Both the position numbers and the translations under genes were made by a program. The notes beneath the pieces were generated by a model. That model saw nothing but the letters and a program-made list of their open reading frames with translations, had not been told where the DNA came from and did no database searches. Below, in pieces: positions 35,591 through 47,938 of a DNA stretch of 64,000 nucleotides. This DNA is from Rostratula benghalensis (Eukaryota > Chordata > Aves > Charadriiformes > Rostratulidae): positions 1,427,056-1,491,055 of the forward strand of contig VXAI01000013.1 in assembly GCA_013399305.1 (NCBI GenBank), written 5' to 3'. How positions within the stretch are numbered: position 1 is the first letter of the stretch; the number at the start of each line of letters is the position of its first letter.

Positions 35591-37301
35591 CTATGGAAGA
35601 GAAGAAATGACAGTTCCTATTTTTCATAACTACAACATTTATTTTAAGGAGATATTACGAATAAAGTTAATGGGGAAAAAAGTCATAACCTAAACAGCCA
35701 CTGTGTATAAATTGACTTTTTGTACACACTTACACTTCTTGACAGAAGCTGAAGAGGCAGTGACAGCACAGTGACTGACAAAACTACCTCTAGAGCATTT
35801 TTTCCCCCTTATCAGTTCTTCTTAAAGTCACATTTAAATTTCACTTAGTACAACTTTGCAGAGTGACAAGCAGGTTTCAGGATGAGAAAGCTGACCCAGG
35901 ATTTCTAAAAGCAACTAGTGACAACTGGTCTCAAATTTGGGGGTTTGAATCTCAGACCCCTTAAAGAAACATCCTGGGTTAAAGTATAAACATTTGCTTC
36001 TCCAAAATGCAAGCCTCACACTCAAAATCTGAAGCAAACCACTCTTTAAACAAGCAAAAAAAAAAAAATCAGAAGTCACTTTCAAATATCTTGCATATCT
36101 AGTGTAATGATTTGATTGTCAATAAAACATGTAGTTACAGTCAAAAATTCTTTCTAAACAAAGACTAGGGGAGCAGGAAGATGCTACAAACATTCAACTG
36201 ATCAGAGGCTGATGGAAAAATTCATTTGTAGGCAGATCACAGCGCTATCAAGTGCTCAGCTTCCACCAAAGAACTGTGATGTCAATCTGTGCCTGCTCCA
36301 CCCGTCTCCTACACTACAAACTGTTGTTTTTCTGGCATCCACACTGGCACCAACCTTATCCACAATAAACTGATTACAGGAACCAAATCAACAGAAAGTT
36401 ATCACTGTGGGGAGTTGGTAGAAAGCAGGAGAACTTTCTTCTCCTGGCTGAGGTTTAATTCCTCAATCAACTCATCGCATGCTCGGAGAAATGCCAGTGC
36501 TGACAAAGCAGTGGGCAGAAAAGGAGCCCTTCAGTCAAGACCATCTTAAATCTACCACTGAAGTGCTAGCATAATTCGAGACACAAATCAAATAATAATG
36601 TTTGCAGCATCTGACCCAAGATTGTTCAGGTCACTCACAGAGAGCACTTGAACTCCACAGGTTTTAACCTGACTCTGTATGATTACATTTCCTGACCTCC
36701 TCAACACACATATGTAAAAACAGTTTACAATATGCATCAAGCCATAGTGTATGAACCATTTCTATAACCCCACATGCTTGAAGCTAAACACTTTAACAAC
36801 AGCATTTTCTCCACACACTTTCAGTATGACTGTGTGATTTTTTCCTAAAATATGGGCACAACAGCTTTAAGTTTTCAGTACATCATTCACAACTCGATAC
36901 AATTATTCAGTTTATACTGACCTTACCAAGATTTTTGTTTCTTTAATGAACCACAGAATCAGAGTATTGTTATACTCATTTTACAGCAGAAATATTCTAT
37001 AGTTCATACAGTAACAAGATGTCTTTGAAATGCTTATTCAGGTGATTCTTTAAACAATACTATATATTGCAGAAACAAAAACTACTGGAGACAGGTATTG
37101 CAAATCTCAAAGATAGGGAGGGTAGTAGAGATTCTTGACTCAATATCTAATATTGTGATAATTTTACAAACTGGATGTAAAGTGGATAATCCACTTTATT
37201 CAACCTGAATGGGAATTTATCAGTTACCTTAAGTTCATACACCTATATTCTCAGACCAGAAACACTATCATTAAGCTACTGACAGGAAACTGTGTACTTA
37301 C
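35591..37301 (-). other. BRD1: BRD1 intron, 1.7 kb
   Basis: Bounded by GT at 37301-37300 and AG at 35592-35591. A 21-nt near-perfect palindrome lies at 37178-37198, about 100 nt after the donor. Nothing else is recognised. Confidence 0.85.
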
Positions 37302-37411
37302 CAGAGCTGGGTAAGAGGGATATCCACTGCATTTGGCCCATACTACTTTCAGAGGCTCAAGAACAGATGTTGCAGCATCAGTTGATATCCACATACTGCT
37401 ATGCCCAACTT
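37302..37411 (-). CDS. BRD1: BRD1 coding exon, fourth in window (start of PWWP domain)
   Basis: This is a 110-nt exon. The acceptor is GTTCTTAG and the donor CTCTG|GTAAGTAC, a near-consensus 5' splice site. Two bases finish the Glu codon, then VGHSSMWISTDAATSVLEPL and KVVWAKCSGYPSYPAL follow, ending in phase 0. KVVWAKCSGYPSYPALI is the first beta strand and the motif that names the PWWP family, written GYPSYPALI in the BRPF proteins. The two Tyr residues correspond to aromatic-cage positions used by BRPF PWWP domains to read H3K36me3. The cage function is inferred from the family; only the residues are visible here. Confidence 0.96.
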
Positions 37412-40400
37412 CTAAGAACAAATAATAATTAAATATAAAATTAATGTTAAAGAATGAATCCTCAGAAAAATCTTCTGTAGTTCTTTTGTTTCCTCATCAG
37501 TATGTCATGGTCATTAGAATCTAAATACCAATACCACCTTCCATGAACACAGCAACAAAAATCAGGTAATGTTCACAACAGCTCTTTCAATTCTACTAGT
37601 ATTTCAATCCAAGCCTACAGATATTAAGTTTTTAGACATTTCTGGAAAGAACGTATCTTAAAACACTTAAATCTCAGAAAGCAAGTGTTCGCCAAATTCT
37701 AATAACCCTTTCCCTTTGAAGAAGATCAAATGAAAACATAGAATTATTTTACTCCAAATACGCAGCTTCTTTAGAAACTATAACAACAATCCTGTCAAAG
37801 AGCTAATGGTATTGAGGATGCAAGTTGTATGGGTGTTTGTGAAGTGTTGGATACAACAGAGTAGGCTTAGTACACCTCATAATTTACAACACTTGTCAGG
37901 TACACCCTTCTATTCTTATGCATAATTTTAATTATGCATGCATTTTAATTTCTATCTATTTATTTTTGATCAGCCTTCTTCATCTCTCTGCTTTTAGCAG
38001 TAAGGCAATGCAAGTAGCTCTCTCCTTGCCTAAATGCAATTTATTCTTCCGTTCTTCATAATATGCTCCCATTTAAAATGGGCAATGCTTACTTGCAATT
38101 AAATACAGTGTGCAGATATACGTTTCATCTCAATATCACGAGAAGTACTGGGGAAAAAAAAAGTTGTTTCAAACCTTGTAAGAGTAAAGTAGCAAGGAGA
38201 AAGTGATTAAGGTGAGCATATAAAAAAAAAGAAAGTAAATCGTGCTTCATGATATATTATAGGTCAATATTCAGCTGTAGGCTATTTATTCAACTTTATC
38301 CTTAATCTCTAATAGTATCAACATTTTGTTGGGAAGCCTTAGCTTCAGATATTCACAACTATGTAACATCAGTTATTAAAATGCAATAGTTCCTAATAAC
38401 TTGCCATAACAACATAACAAAGGTATTAGATATTTTTGAAGCTGTTACAGGTTCTATTATAGGTATGGGCAACATAGGAAACAGAGAAACAAATACAGTT
38501 TTTCCACTGTCTTTGAGATCTCAACCAAATCTTCTGAAGAAAACACCTTTGTCATCAATCCCAGCAGGCTTTACAGATATCTTTAATCACTGGATTCCAT
38601 TATACAGAACCATGAAAATAATTTAAATCTTATGTACATTTTTTGTTACTGAACTACATAACCTTGGAAAAACAGTTACTAAACCTATTTACTGGTTTAT
38701 TTATTTTTTCCTTTCTGTATATTTTTAGAGAGACCATTTTAGGACATTCTTCACTTTCTCATGAAAAGCCATCATAATATTCCTCAGATTTATAAATACA
38801 TAATACACACAAATATAATACACACAGTCAGTCTTACATTTCTAAGAGTATAGCTGAATACATAAAATACTGGATATTGGAAGATATGTTAAATCCAGAT
38901 AAACCATTTTGGTAGTGTCTCAAAATAAAACCATCAAAGCAATTGCTAACACAAGAGAAAAAGCAATTTGGGCAGCTTCTTTATTTCTCTGCTCTATTAA
39001 CACCAGTATGTTAAGTATCCATGTGTCAGTTGCAGGTCCTAGAAGAAGTAGTCATCTTCTTCAGGGCAACTTACAAGAAAGAAAAGAAACCTCTCATATT
39101 CTCAGCTGCAGAGCTGATATTAAAAAAAAAAAAAAAAAGTATCTTAATGCAGAGGAGAAGGTCATATACAATCTGACAGGATGCATTCAGGAAAATTCCC
39201 TCAGAGGTTTCTCGGGCACAGACACAGCAGGGAAGAGTCTTTCCTACTCAGAATTTACTCCATGTGGTGATAGCAGGTTAATACAGTAGCACTTTTCTTT
39301 TACAATGTAAAAAAATCACTTTCTTTCCTCAAGCTATGAGAGACAGTGACTTTTAAGTCTGCAATCAGGACAATGTACTGCTTAAGACTTCAAATAACAT
39401 TACTCTTACTAGCTGAAAACCAACAGTAAAGAAATACCACAAACCAGACTTAAGAGTCTACCTAATTTAGGGTAAAGATAAGGATGTCTCATTATACTTT
39501 TCCTCCCCATACAGATATTTTACTTAACGGTATTTTAAAAACAAGAGGTTTTTTCAGCATCATTTTCATAATGAAGTATTTATTTTTTTTTGTGGGAAGT
39601 GCCAGTGTCAAAATCCTCAAAACTTCAAGGTGCTTCTGTCTTCAAAATCAGAGCTAAGAACTTCTAACCCACTACATGAACACCTTTCAACATGGAATGC
39701 AAGCTGTTCATAGGCTAATTTTATTTTAAACATGAAACTTAAGCCATGAACAAGAAAGTAATTTTTCTGAAAGATGACCAGAATAACAGTGCATAGTGTT
39801 GTGCCATTTTGACTGGTTTTTTTTGTTTTTACACCTCTGGAAAAAATACCATTGCTAAGATTCAGTGATGAATAAAAATAGTCTGGCAAGAAGGTGAAGC
39901 AACTGACTGGACAAAGATGGAGACAAAGAATTGAAAACTGGGACAAAAAGCACGAGAGAGCCTGTGAACATGAGAACTGGATAAGAATCCCAGATCAGAG
40001 AACAAGAAACAGCCAGGCAAAGGGATCAGGAAAGGTTCATGAGGGAGAGGCAGAACACATTGCCAATTTCAGGACAGCAACTTCCTGAGCCTATGAAGGA
40101 ATTCAAGGCCTACAAACTTCAGCACATCTCTGTATACAGCAGCTATTAATGAAAAACACTCACAGGATGCGCCTCTTCAGTGCTCCTGCCCATCAAGAAC
40201 AAGCTATTACATACAGATAATTCTATGTGAATACCAAAACCCTATTAAGCCTACCAGTCCAAGCCCCAAAAGTTCGGCAGAATTCCAAGCCGCTTCTGAA
40301 ACTTTTAATTAATTCTCTGTATTTTTATCTCATTATGATCTTCATATTCCAGCCTGGAACATATTTTTCCATCACAGCTTTAACTTGTCCAGCACACAGA

Positions 40401-41994
40401 GCAGACCTGGTTCTAGAGCATACCTCAGCCTCATGACTGGAAACCACTGAGGGCAGCAGGAGCATCATGGAGCACAGCATGCCCTAGCATGCACCCTTGG
40501 CTCTGTGATTTCAGTAGTGCTCCTGTGACGTTGTTTGGTGTCTGAACTAACATATGCCAGTGTGTGTGCATTACAATGATTACAGCCGCTTATCAACACA
40601 AAGCCACACCCCATAATTGCAGTGTTACAACACTCCACACCACCAGTTCTGAGGTAGCATCTGGTAAATAGAAACAAGGTATTCCTTGGACATAAAGGGA
40701 GCATTAACAGTAAGAACTGTGCATGTTTCTAAAGCATATATACTCTTACAGAACTGTTTGAGATGTTTGTACATGAATGAACAACTCTTTTAGTTTCTTT
40801 GTAAGATCTGGAATTCTACTGAAAAAAAAAGTAAATCATGGTAAAGTTCCAGTTGCACATACAATGCATAGCAAGAGATTTCACTTCAACTCCTACTTAT
40901 TGCCTTTTCTTGACCTGCTGAGGTAACGGTGCAGAAGGTAGCCAAAAGAGCTCAAATTAGACAGAATATATGTAGGAATATATAAAATAATGCTGTTAAG
41001 TGTCATTTGCTCCTCCTTTTAGGCAACTGTACAGTGCATCTGAGAACAGAGACAGAATTAAGAGAGATCAAGGAGAATTCTGAAAAAAACAGGTACAGGA
41101 ATTCTAAGTGGAAAGTGTTAAACATAAGACTACCCAGGACACAGTAAGAAAAGCAAATGGAAAAAAGGTTGTGTCCTGTGTAAGAGGTTGTCAACCAATA
41201 GATACTAAATCTGAGAGTAATGAAGCAGTAGCTGAAAACAGATTAGCTGCAAGAAAGAAAAACAAAAGGGATCCTACAGGGAGGAAAGAACAGACTAAGG
41301 CAAACAAAAAGTCAGATAAAAGCACTACAAAGACATGAAAGAGTCCTGGACAAGGAACACCCAGGAGAGTGTTCCAAGGTCAGGAGCTAAAGGCAGGCCT
41401 GCGGACACTTTAAGGTTGATGTCTAACTTTGGTGTGAGTTCTACTCGTGGAAGAGATGACCTACTTACTTCTTGTAATCCAATTATCATGTTGAAACAGG
41501 TGGAAATCTGAACATAGTTGTTTCCCTAAAATTTGGTAACTTCTTATCCATTCCTAGAAATTTCCACTTCTTTCCAATTTCAAATTCTTCCTGAATCAAA
41601 GCACACCATGTCTTACCTATCTGTCAACATATTTATACTGAACAGTATGAAAGAAGTAAAATCTAAACCAAAATGCCCAACAAGGACAAATATTGACAGA
41701 ACCACAAGTAATAACTTCAGGCCAAGTTTCACTTGTATTACTAGAGTAGCTTGATCACTTCAAATACCACTTCTTAATCGAAAAAACAAAATCAGGTACG
41801 ATTCTTTTCTCTTCAAAATATTTCAAGAGTCGAAAGCAGAAACAAGTAGCTTCTGCAATGCTATCAACACCACTTTCAGAAGGCTTAGATGTATTACAGC
41901 GGAGAAAATAATGTTAGAATGCTAGAATCTGTCAAATAAATGGACAAAGTTATAGTTAGACAACAATATTAAGAATAGAATTAGTTATTGTTAC
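37412..41994 (-). other. BRD1: BRD1 intron, 4.6 kb
   Basis: Bounded by GT at 41994-41993 and AG at 37413-37412. Apart from A-runs (for example 39121-39138) I see no repeat family. The plus-strand frames here are antisense and look like chance. Confidence 0.85.
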
Positions 41995-42122
41995 CAGCTG
42001 CAATTCTTGCTGCTTTGGCATAGTTTCCATTTTCAATGCACGATATCAATTCACTGCGGTCTTCCAGTGTGTGTCTTCGTATAAGTGCTGGTTTACCTTT
42101 ACCACACTTCGGTAGGCTGAAA
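41995..42122 (-). CDS. BRD1: BRD1 coding exon, third in window (linker leading into PWWP)
   Basis: This is a 128-nt exon with a TTTCATAG acceptor and a CAGCTG|GTAA donor. It completes a Ser codon and encodes FSLPKCGKGKPALIRRHTLE, then DRSELISCIENGNYAKAARI, ending AA with one base of a Glu codon carried over. A second acceptor-like TTTCAG lies six bases inside the exon (ending 42117). Using it would remove two residues and keep the frame, but the family match SSF-x-x-PKCG supports the upstream acceptor at 42122. The HTLEDRSELISCIENGNYAKAARIAAE block is strongly conserved in BRPF proteins just before the PWWP fold. Confidence 0.95.
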
Positions 42123-43458
42123 CTATGAAAGTATTATGTTAAAACCATTACTTGATAATTAACATTGTTTACTAGAAATCAAGACTTTGAAGAAGAATTT
42201 AAAATTCACCAGTACATAGCAAAAATCAGAGCAGCAAGTTCTAACAAATTTGACGTAACAAAACAACAACATAAAGACTAAAATCCCAGGTTATTTTCAT
42301 GCCCAGCATTCCCTGGTTACCAGCAAAAGACAAACGGTACACAACTGCACCTTAACTGCTACACAGGTTGTAAGTGCACAAATGGGAAGCTGCTTTGTCT
42401 CCAGTGTTACAGTGGATACTGACCAAATGGAAACACGTTCCATCTGATGCAACAGTTCCACTAAACAGGAAACACAACTATTTTCTCTTCCATTTTTCAC
42501 TACAAATTCAAGGGGTTTTAACTGTGGAACGTCAATACACAGAATGGGAAATTGTTCTCTGAACACTTGAGTTTTCTTTAAGAGATCAAAGAATCTGAAC
42601 ATCAATTACTCTAGATCAAATCCTAAATATATCACATTTACAAGACATACAATATTAAGTGTCTTTGTTTCTGAAATGCTGGTTGACATAAGGACATTAA
42701 CACCATTCCCGTGTACAGTTTAATACCAATCTTGAACACAAGAATAAAGCCACTATGACAGTTTTTCTTTTTTCTAAATCAGATTTACTCTATAACTCCT
42801 GTATGCCCATTCTCATAGCCCAGGACTGGAGACAGCTACCTTTTACCCGATTACTGTGCTTTTGGAAGATGTGCATGATGAAGCTTGTCCATGGACAACA
42901 GAGAATTATTTATCAGTGGTGGCAGAGGTGACCATTCTGATAGTCCTATCTTTAGCAACAGGCTTCATAAAGAGAAGGTCAATAGCTGGTATATGCTGGT
43001 ACTACCACCACTGCAGTAACTAGCCAGTAATACGAATCATGGATTGATTTTTTGATTTGATTTACAGTTCCACAGCCACTAAATTCACCTTTCCTGTGTA
43101 CAAGCCTGTGCTTTGGAAATGGCTTCTCTCCTCCCCGCACCAAGATAAACGCACACATTTTTAGTATTGAGAATTAGGAAGGTAATTAAAACAAGATACT
43201 GTACATAAACATGCTTATGCATCTATACAGAGCAAGAGAAGCACAGTCAAGTATGAAGTGCAACTGCCTGTATCTGCAATACCCTGAAATCAACAAAGGT
43301 TGATTTCCTCAAAGTGTCTCAGATTTGACACATAGCTGAGAAAATTTTAAATTACACTGTTTTTAAAAAATTTTTCCAATCCTCTGATGTGGGTCATGAA
43401 TGGTACAAAACCCTGATGTATTCAACCTCAAATTTGTATTTCTGATTTACAGCTTTAC
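42123..43458 (-). other. BRD1: BRD1 intron, 1.3 kb
   Basis: Short intron with GT donor at 43458-43457 and AG acceptor at 42124-42123. I see no repeat or conserved element in it. The minus-strand open frame of 102 codons at 42297-42605 has no recognisable homology. Confidence 0.85.
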
Positions 43459-43594
43459 CTTGAGTTACACAAAAGACTGTTACTAGATGAAATACTAGAT
43501 TCTGATGCACAGCGGCGTCGAGGTTCAACTTTTCTTCCTGGAGTATCATCTAACGTTCTCTCTTTATTTCCATCTCCAAAACCATTTGACAGAC
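43459..43594 (-). CDS. BRD1: BRD1 coding exon, second in window (Ser/Arg-rich linker)
   Basis: This is a 136-nt exon. The acceptor is TTGTAG and the donor AG|GTAAAG. Its first two bases complete the Gly codon begun in the 61447-61935 exon, giving LDTG-LSNGFGDGN, and its last two bases (AG) begin a Ser codon finished in the next exon. The middle reads GRKVEPRRRCASESSISSSN. The PRRRCASESSISSSNS motif is a recognisable BRD1 signature and a plausible phosphorylation-rich linker N-terminal to the PWWP domain. The segment between LSNGFG and GRK is where I would expect most divergence from mammals. The intron before this exon is 17,852 bp and the one after it 1,336 bp. Confidence 0.95.
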
Positions 43595-46213
43595 CTACAA
43601 CATAACACAAGAACAAACTGCATCAAACTGGAAACCACACCATTTCTATTAGCAGCTTTTTATAGTCACACATGATATCACTATTCTTCTCTACTTCAAG
43701 TATTTTGATGTAATGGAAAAGAAAGAATATGAATATTAACTACATATTTCATTTCAATAGACAGTATTATAAATAGGAAGTTCCTGTAGTCCTGACTTTA
43801 ATGATAGGATGTAAACTTAGGTAACATGAAAATAGGTGAAGATTATAATATGGGAAATGCCAAATGGAATATCGAATCAGTCTCTTTATGTGATGTTTTC
43901 AACTATTAAGACAGTCAGGCTGCAGAAGCTGGGTAGAAAAAACTCAACAAGATAACAACACACACACCCGCCCCAGATCCCCGTATTACAAACCAGGCAG
44001 ATTTACCAGGTCAACACAAAACTCATTTGAATATAACGTTACAACTAGATGTTAAGAAATGCTGAAAATCCTTTTCAAACACTGGAGGTAAAGAGTGGTA
44101 GGGATTCCTTCCTGATGCTACCTAATTCTTCCTGAAAGCCTTTGCATTTGAGAAAACTCAGATTAACATAATAGTGTCTGCTTTCTGAGATCAACAATCA
44201 TTAATAGGCACGTTATTATTTTTCACTATCCTTCCCAAAGATGTATTTTAATTTCATAACTGTAATGAAGCCAGAACAGAAGCCTTTTAGTATTACAAGT
44301 TACTGATTGATGGGCTGCTGACAATCCTGCTTTGGGCTTGCTAATTCACAAACAGTATAGTTCTTACTAAACCATCTCCATATTTGATTAGAGACAAAAG
44401 AAGATATTTAAGATAGTGTTTTGAAGACTTTACCAAGGTGGGATGGGTCAGGAGAGGGCATTAGGGCTAAAAAAAGAAAGGATCCAAGACAGACTCCAGA
44501 GTATAAACAGAAATGCACTAATGACAACGGTACCAGCCTGCAATCAGCTACAGCAAGCTGTAGACTGCAAAGAGAACAGAATTTTAACACAAATTCAATT
44601 CTGAGCACACTTATTTTCTTACAATAAGTTAATATTTTTACTTAAGCCATATGACCAGCACGCTTCTCATAATGCAAAAAAGAGCCACCCATCCCAGCCA
44701 TTCTATTGTCAGAGTCTTAGAGGTTCGTCATGATCTTTGCTCATTCAGATGTAGTCAAATAAGCTCATGCGACATCACGTGCCTCTCCATAGAGCATTAT
44801 ACTGTGAGACAGTTATGGCAGAACTCCCTTCCTTCAGTTCTAATTCTTCCAGTCCATTCGTTACAAAGACCTCTGCAAAGAAGACTGAAACTAAGGAACT
44901 TGAGCTTAGCAAGTTACTTTGTATGATCCAGTTGTATTTTAATTCATTTCCACACAGCGATTTAAGGGATTTCCCCCTCTTCTCCCCCCTGCCCCTCCCC
45001 CCCAGGAGACCTGCCATTCTAATTATCAACGCAATTTTAGATTTTTATGAGAAAAGGGAGATTTTATTCAACAGTCCAAAAAATTTACTACAGATCAGCA
45101 GTCTCTTTCATTGTCATTTAGTTGACATAGTAGAACATTTATTTAACAGCGCCTGTTTTGTACCTCCTGTATTTGCCTTTGATTTCCTATAAAAGGAAAG
45201 GAAATGATAAAGGTACCATCATCTTGAGTGTTCAAACACCAAACTACATGATATTGATTAATCTTTTTCTCATTCTCAGCAAGTCAGTACAAATAGCTAG
45301 AGATTAAGTAGTTCAGTCCTAGACTATACTCCAAAACCTGTCAGAGTATGCTTTGTGAGAAAGCTTGTATTCCCTTATAAACTGTCACAGCACACTTTAC
45401 AAAACATCCAAAGGGAAAAGCTGAGAAAACATTTTGCAAAGATAAAAAGATCTCTTAGACCGGTGCAAATAACTATTTTTTATTCTTGGATGCCCTGTCT
45501 GCCCAATTTTTCAAGTGAGGTGTAGAAATGGTATTGTTTTCATCCTGCCACAAGCCAGAGGCACAGTACTCAAGTCATCGTTCAGGCTTCTAATATATAT
45601 CAGCTATCAGCAGAAACAAAGTAGATCACGATTAAATTTTTAATTCCCAGACAGATTGAGTAAATATTGCTACTGGAACCAGAGCACAGTTGAGGTTCCC
45701 AGTGGACTGAGACATCAGGATATATCTGTTTATTCTTGTAGGAGTATGTACAAAGCACTCAGTGATATTTATGCCAAATACAACTTGGCCACACATCTCT
45801 AAGTACACCGCTTCCGTATGTATATGGTGTATCAAAGGCAAAATAAAATTAGGGAGTAGTTTCAGATTTTGATTGCTTCAATTGGTCTACGATTGTGCTG
45901 CCACTGAAATGGATGTTTTGGGTCTCAGTCCCTTGCAATGGTTTCATCTTGTTGTCACCGTGTCAGTACCGAGAAATAAGTGGTCATGGCAATGAACTAG
46001 TTTTCAGTCATGCACTGGGCAAAGCAACCGTGGGACTGCCTGATTGCTGATGGTGGGAAACAAGGGAAGCAGAGGAACAAGCAACTACAGCAACTGAGGC
46101 AACTCTCTGCCATGGTAATCCAGCCTTACACTAGTTTAAACTTAACCTAAATTGTGAATTTAATGACTCATTTAATTCACTAACATAGATTTTTAAGATT
46201 AGACCAAGGGAAG

Positions 46214-46312
46214 TTCTTTTTTTTTTTTTTTCAATCTGTAGAATGGTCACTAACAGTTAAAAAAAAAAAAACAACAACAAAAAAAACCCCAAACAAAAAC
46301 AAAACCCCAAAC
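46214..46312. repeat. Poly-T then A/C-rich low-complexity tract (intronic)
   Basis: T-run at about 46218-46231, then A-runs with AACAACAAC and CCCC interruptions from 46259 to about 46312. Confidence 0.85.
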
Positions 46313-47127
46313 CTTCTCTGAGAAACATTAAAGCGCGGGAGAATTTAGAGCTTCTCAGACACATTTCTCTCTTGCTTGTGGGAGTATGAAAAGCAAAGAA
46401 CACACAGGCTATCAGCAGGAAAGTTTTCCTCAGTATCAACCCCTGAATTACATGAGATTACACAGTCCACGAGGAATAGGCATTATCTTATGAAATGAAG
46501 ACCTAAATGCTTATTGCAAACAAAACACACTCGTATCTAGTCAAAGACACAGCAGTTCCCAATTGACCTCGTAAATTGACAGAAAACTCAAGCAATAAAA
46601 ATGTAACTGCTTTTATGTTATCACTGATGTGCAAAAAACCTCCCAGATATATTGCATTTATATACTGTGAGAACTTGGGTTTTTTAGATCACTACAAAAC
46701 TCTTTCTGCCACGAATTGAGAAACAACCAATCTCCTGCAGCTACTACAACAAGGAAAATTAAAGATCCCCATTTGTTTAAGTAATTTGCATTTAGTGGCT
46801 CAAAAGATATTACTAAGAAGGTCAAATAAAGAAAATCCATGGCAGAAGTAACTCATATTAATTTGCAAATTAATTAGCCTGTGTAAGCTCTCAACAAACT
46901 TGTAGGAGCCATTCACATTTTCCAAAATCTCATTATTTTGTTAGATCAAATGAGATTCCTCTAGAGTCACTGAGAGAAACTACAAGATCAGACACTAAAC
47001 TTCTTACGAATAACCCCTCACCACCTCATTAAGAACACCACACACACCCCAATTAAATCCTGAGCATCGAACTAAAACCTTTCATTAGTGGATGATGCCT
47101 TCTTATTTTCCCTTCTGTTTGGTGTCT

Positions 47128-47938
47128 GACGTATCAGAAGGCTCTGCTGCCATCCAGTAAGACCTGAACATGCTGGAGAGCTGGGCAGAGAAGAACCCAA
47201 TGAAATTCAACCAGGGCAAGTGTAGGGTCTTGGCACTTGGGGAGGAATAACCCCCTGCACCAGTACAGGTTGGAGACTGACTTGCTGGAGAGCAGCTCTG
47301 CAGGAAAAGACCTGGGAGTCCTGGTGGACAACAGCATGATCATGAGCCAGCAATGTGCCCTTGTGGCCAAGAAGGCCAATGGCATCCTGGGGTGCATCAG
47401 GAAGAGTGTAACTAGCAGGTTGAGGGAGGGTATCCTGCCCCTCCAAGCCCCAGTGAAGCCCCAGTGAAGGAAGGACATGGAACTACTACACAGGGTACAG
47501 CAGAGGACTACAAAGATGATTAGAGGACTGGAGCATCTCTCTTTATGAGGGAAGGCTGAGGGCTTTGGGTCTTTTTAGTGTGCAGAAGGCTGAGGAAGGA
47601 TCTCATCAACACCTATAAATACTAAAAAGATGAGTGTCAAGAGGCAGGGGCCAGTCTTTTTTCAATGATGCCCAGTGAGAGGACAACAGGTAAAGGGCAC
47701 AAACTTGAACATAAGTAGTTCCATCTAAACATAAGGAGGAACTTCTTTACTTTGAGGGTGGCAGAGCACTGGAACAGGCTGCCCAGAGAGTTTGTAGAGT
47801 CTCCATCTCTGGAGGCATTCAAAAGACACCTGGACATGTTCCTGTGCAACCAGCTTTAGCAGGACCTGCTTTGGCAGGGGAGGTTGGACTAGATGTTGTC
47901 CAAAGGTCCCTTCCACCCCCACATCCTTCTGTGATTCT
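47128..47938 (+). mobile_element. CR1 LINE fragment with ORF2 remnant, in BRD1 intron (antisense to gene)
   Basis: About 810 bp. It starts near the ORF2 segment ACATGCTGGAGAGCTGGGCA; the frame at 47237-47467 reads DLGVLVDNSMIMSQQCALVA then KKANGILGCIRKSV, the usual CR1 ORF2 end. A short duplicated CCCCAGTGAAG follows (about 47448-47468), then GAGCACTGGAACAGGCTGCC and the tail CCTTCTGTGATTCTTA. It is the longest repeat within BRD1 here and is 5'-truncated. Confidence 0.93.

Noticed and set aside
40440..40700. GC-richer patch with AGCATGC repeats, considered as a possible exon
   Set aside because: No frame matches BRD1 and it lies inside a BRD1 intron without a suitable phase.
42112..42117. 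Alternative acceptor TTTCAG six bases inside the 41995-42122 exon
   Set aside because: It would remove two residues that fit the family alignment (SSF-x-x-PKCG). Minor use is possible, but the upstream acceptor is preferred.
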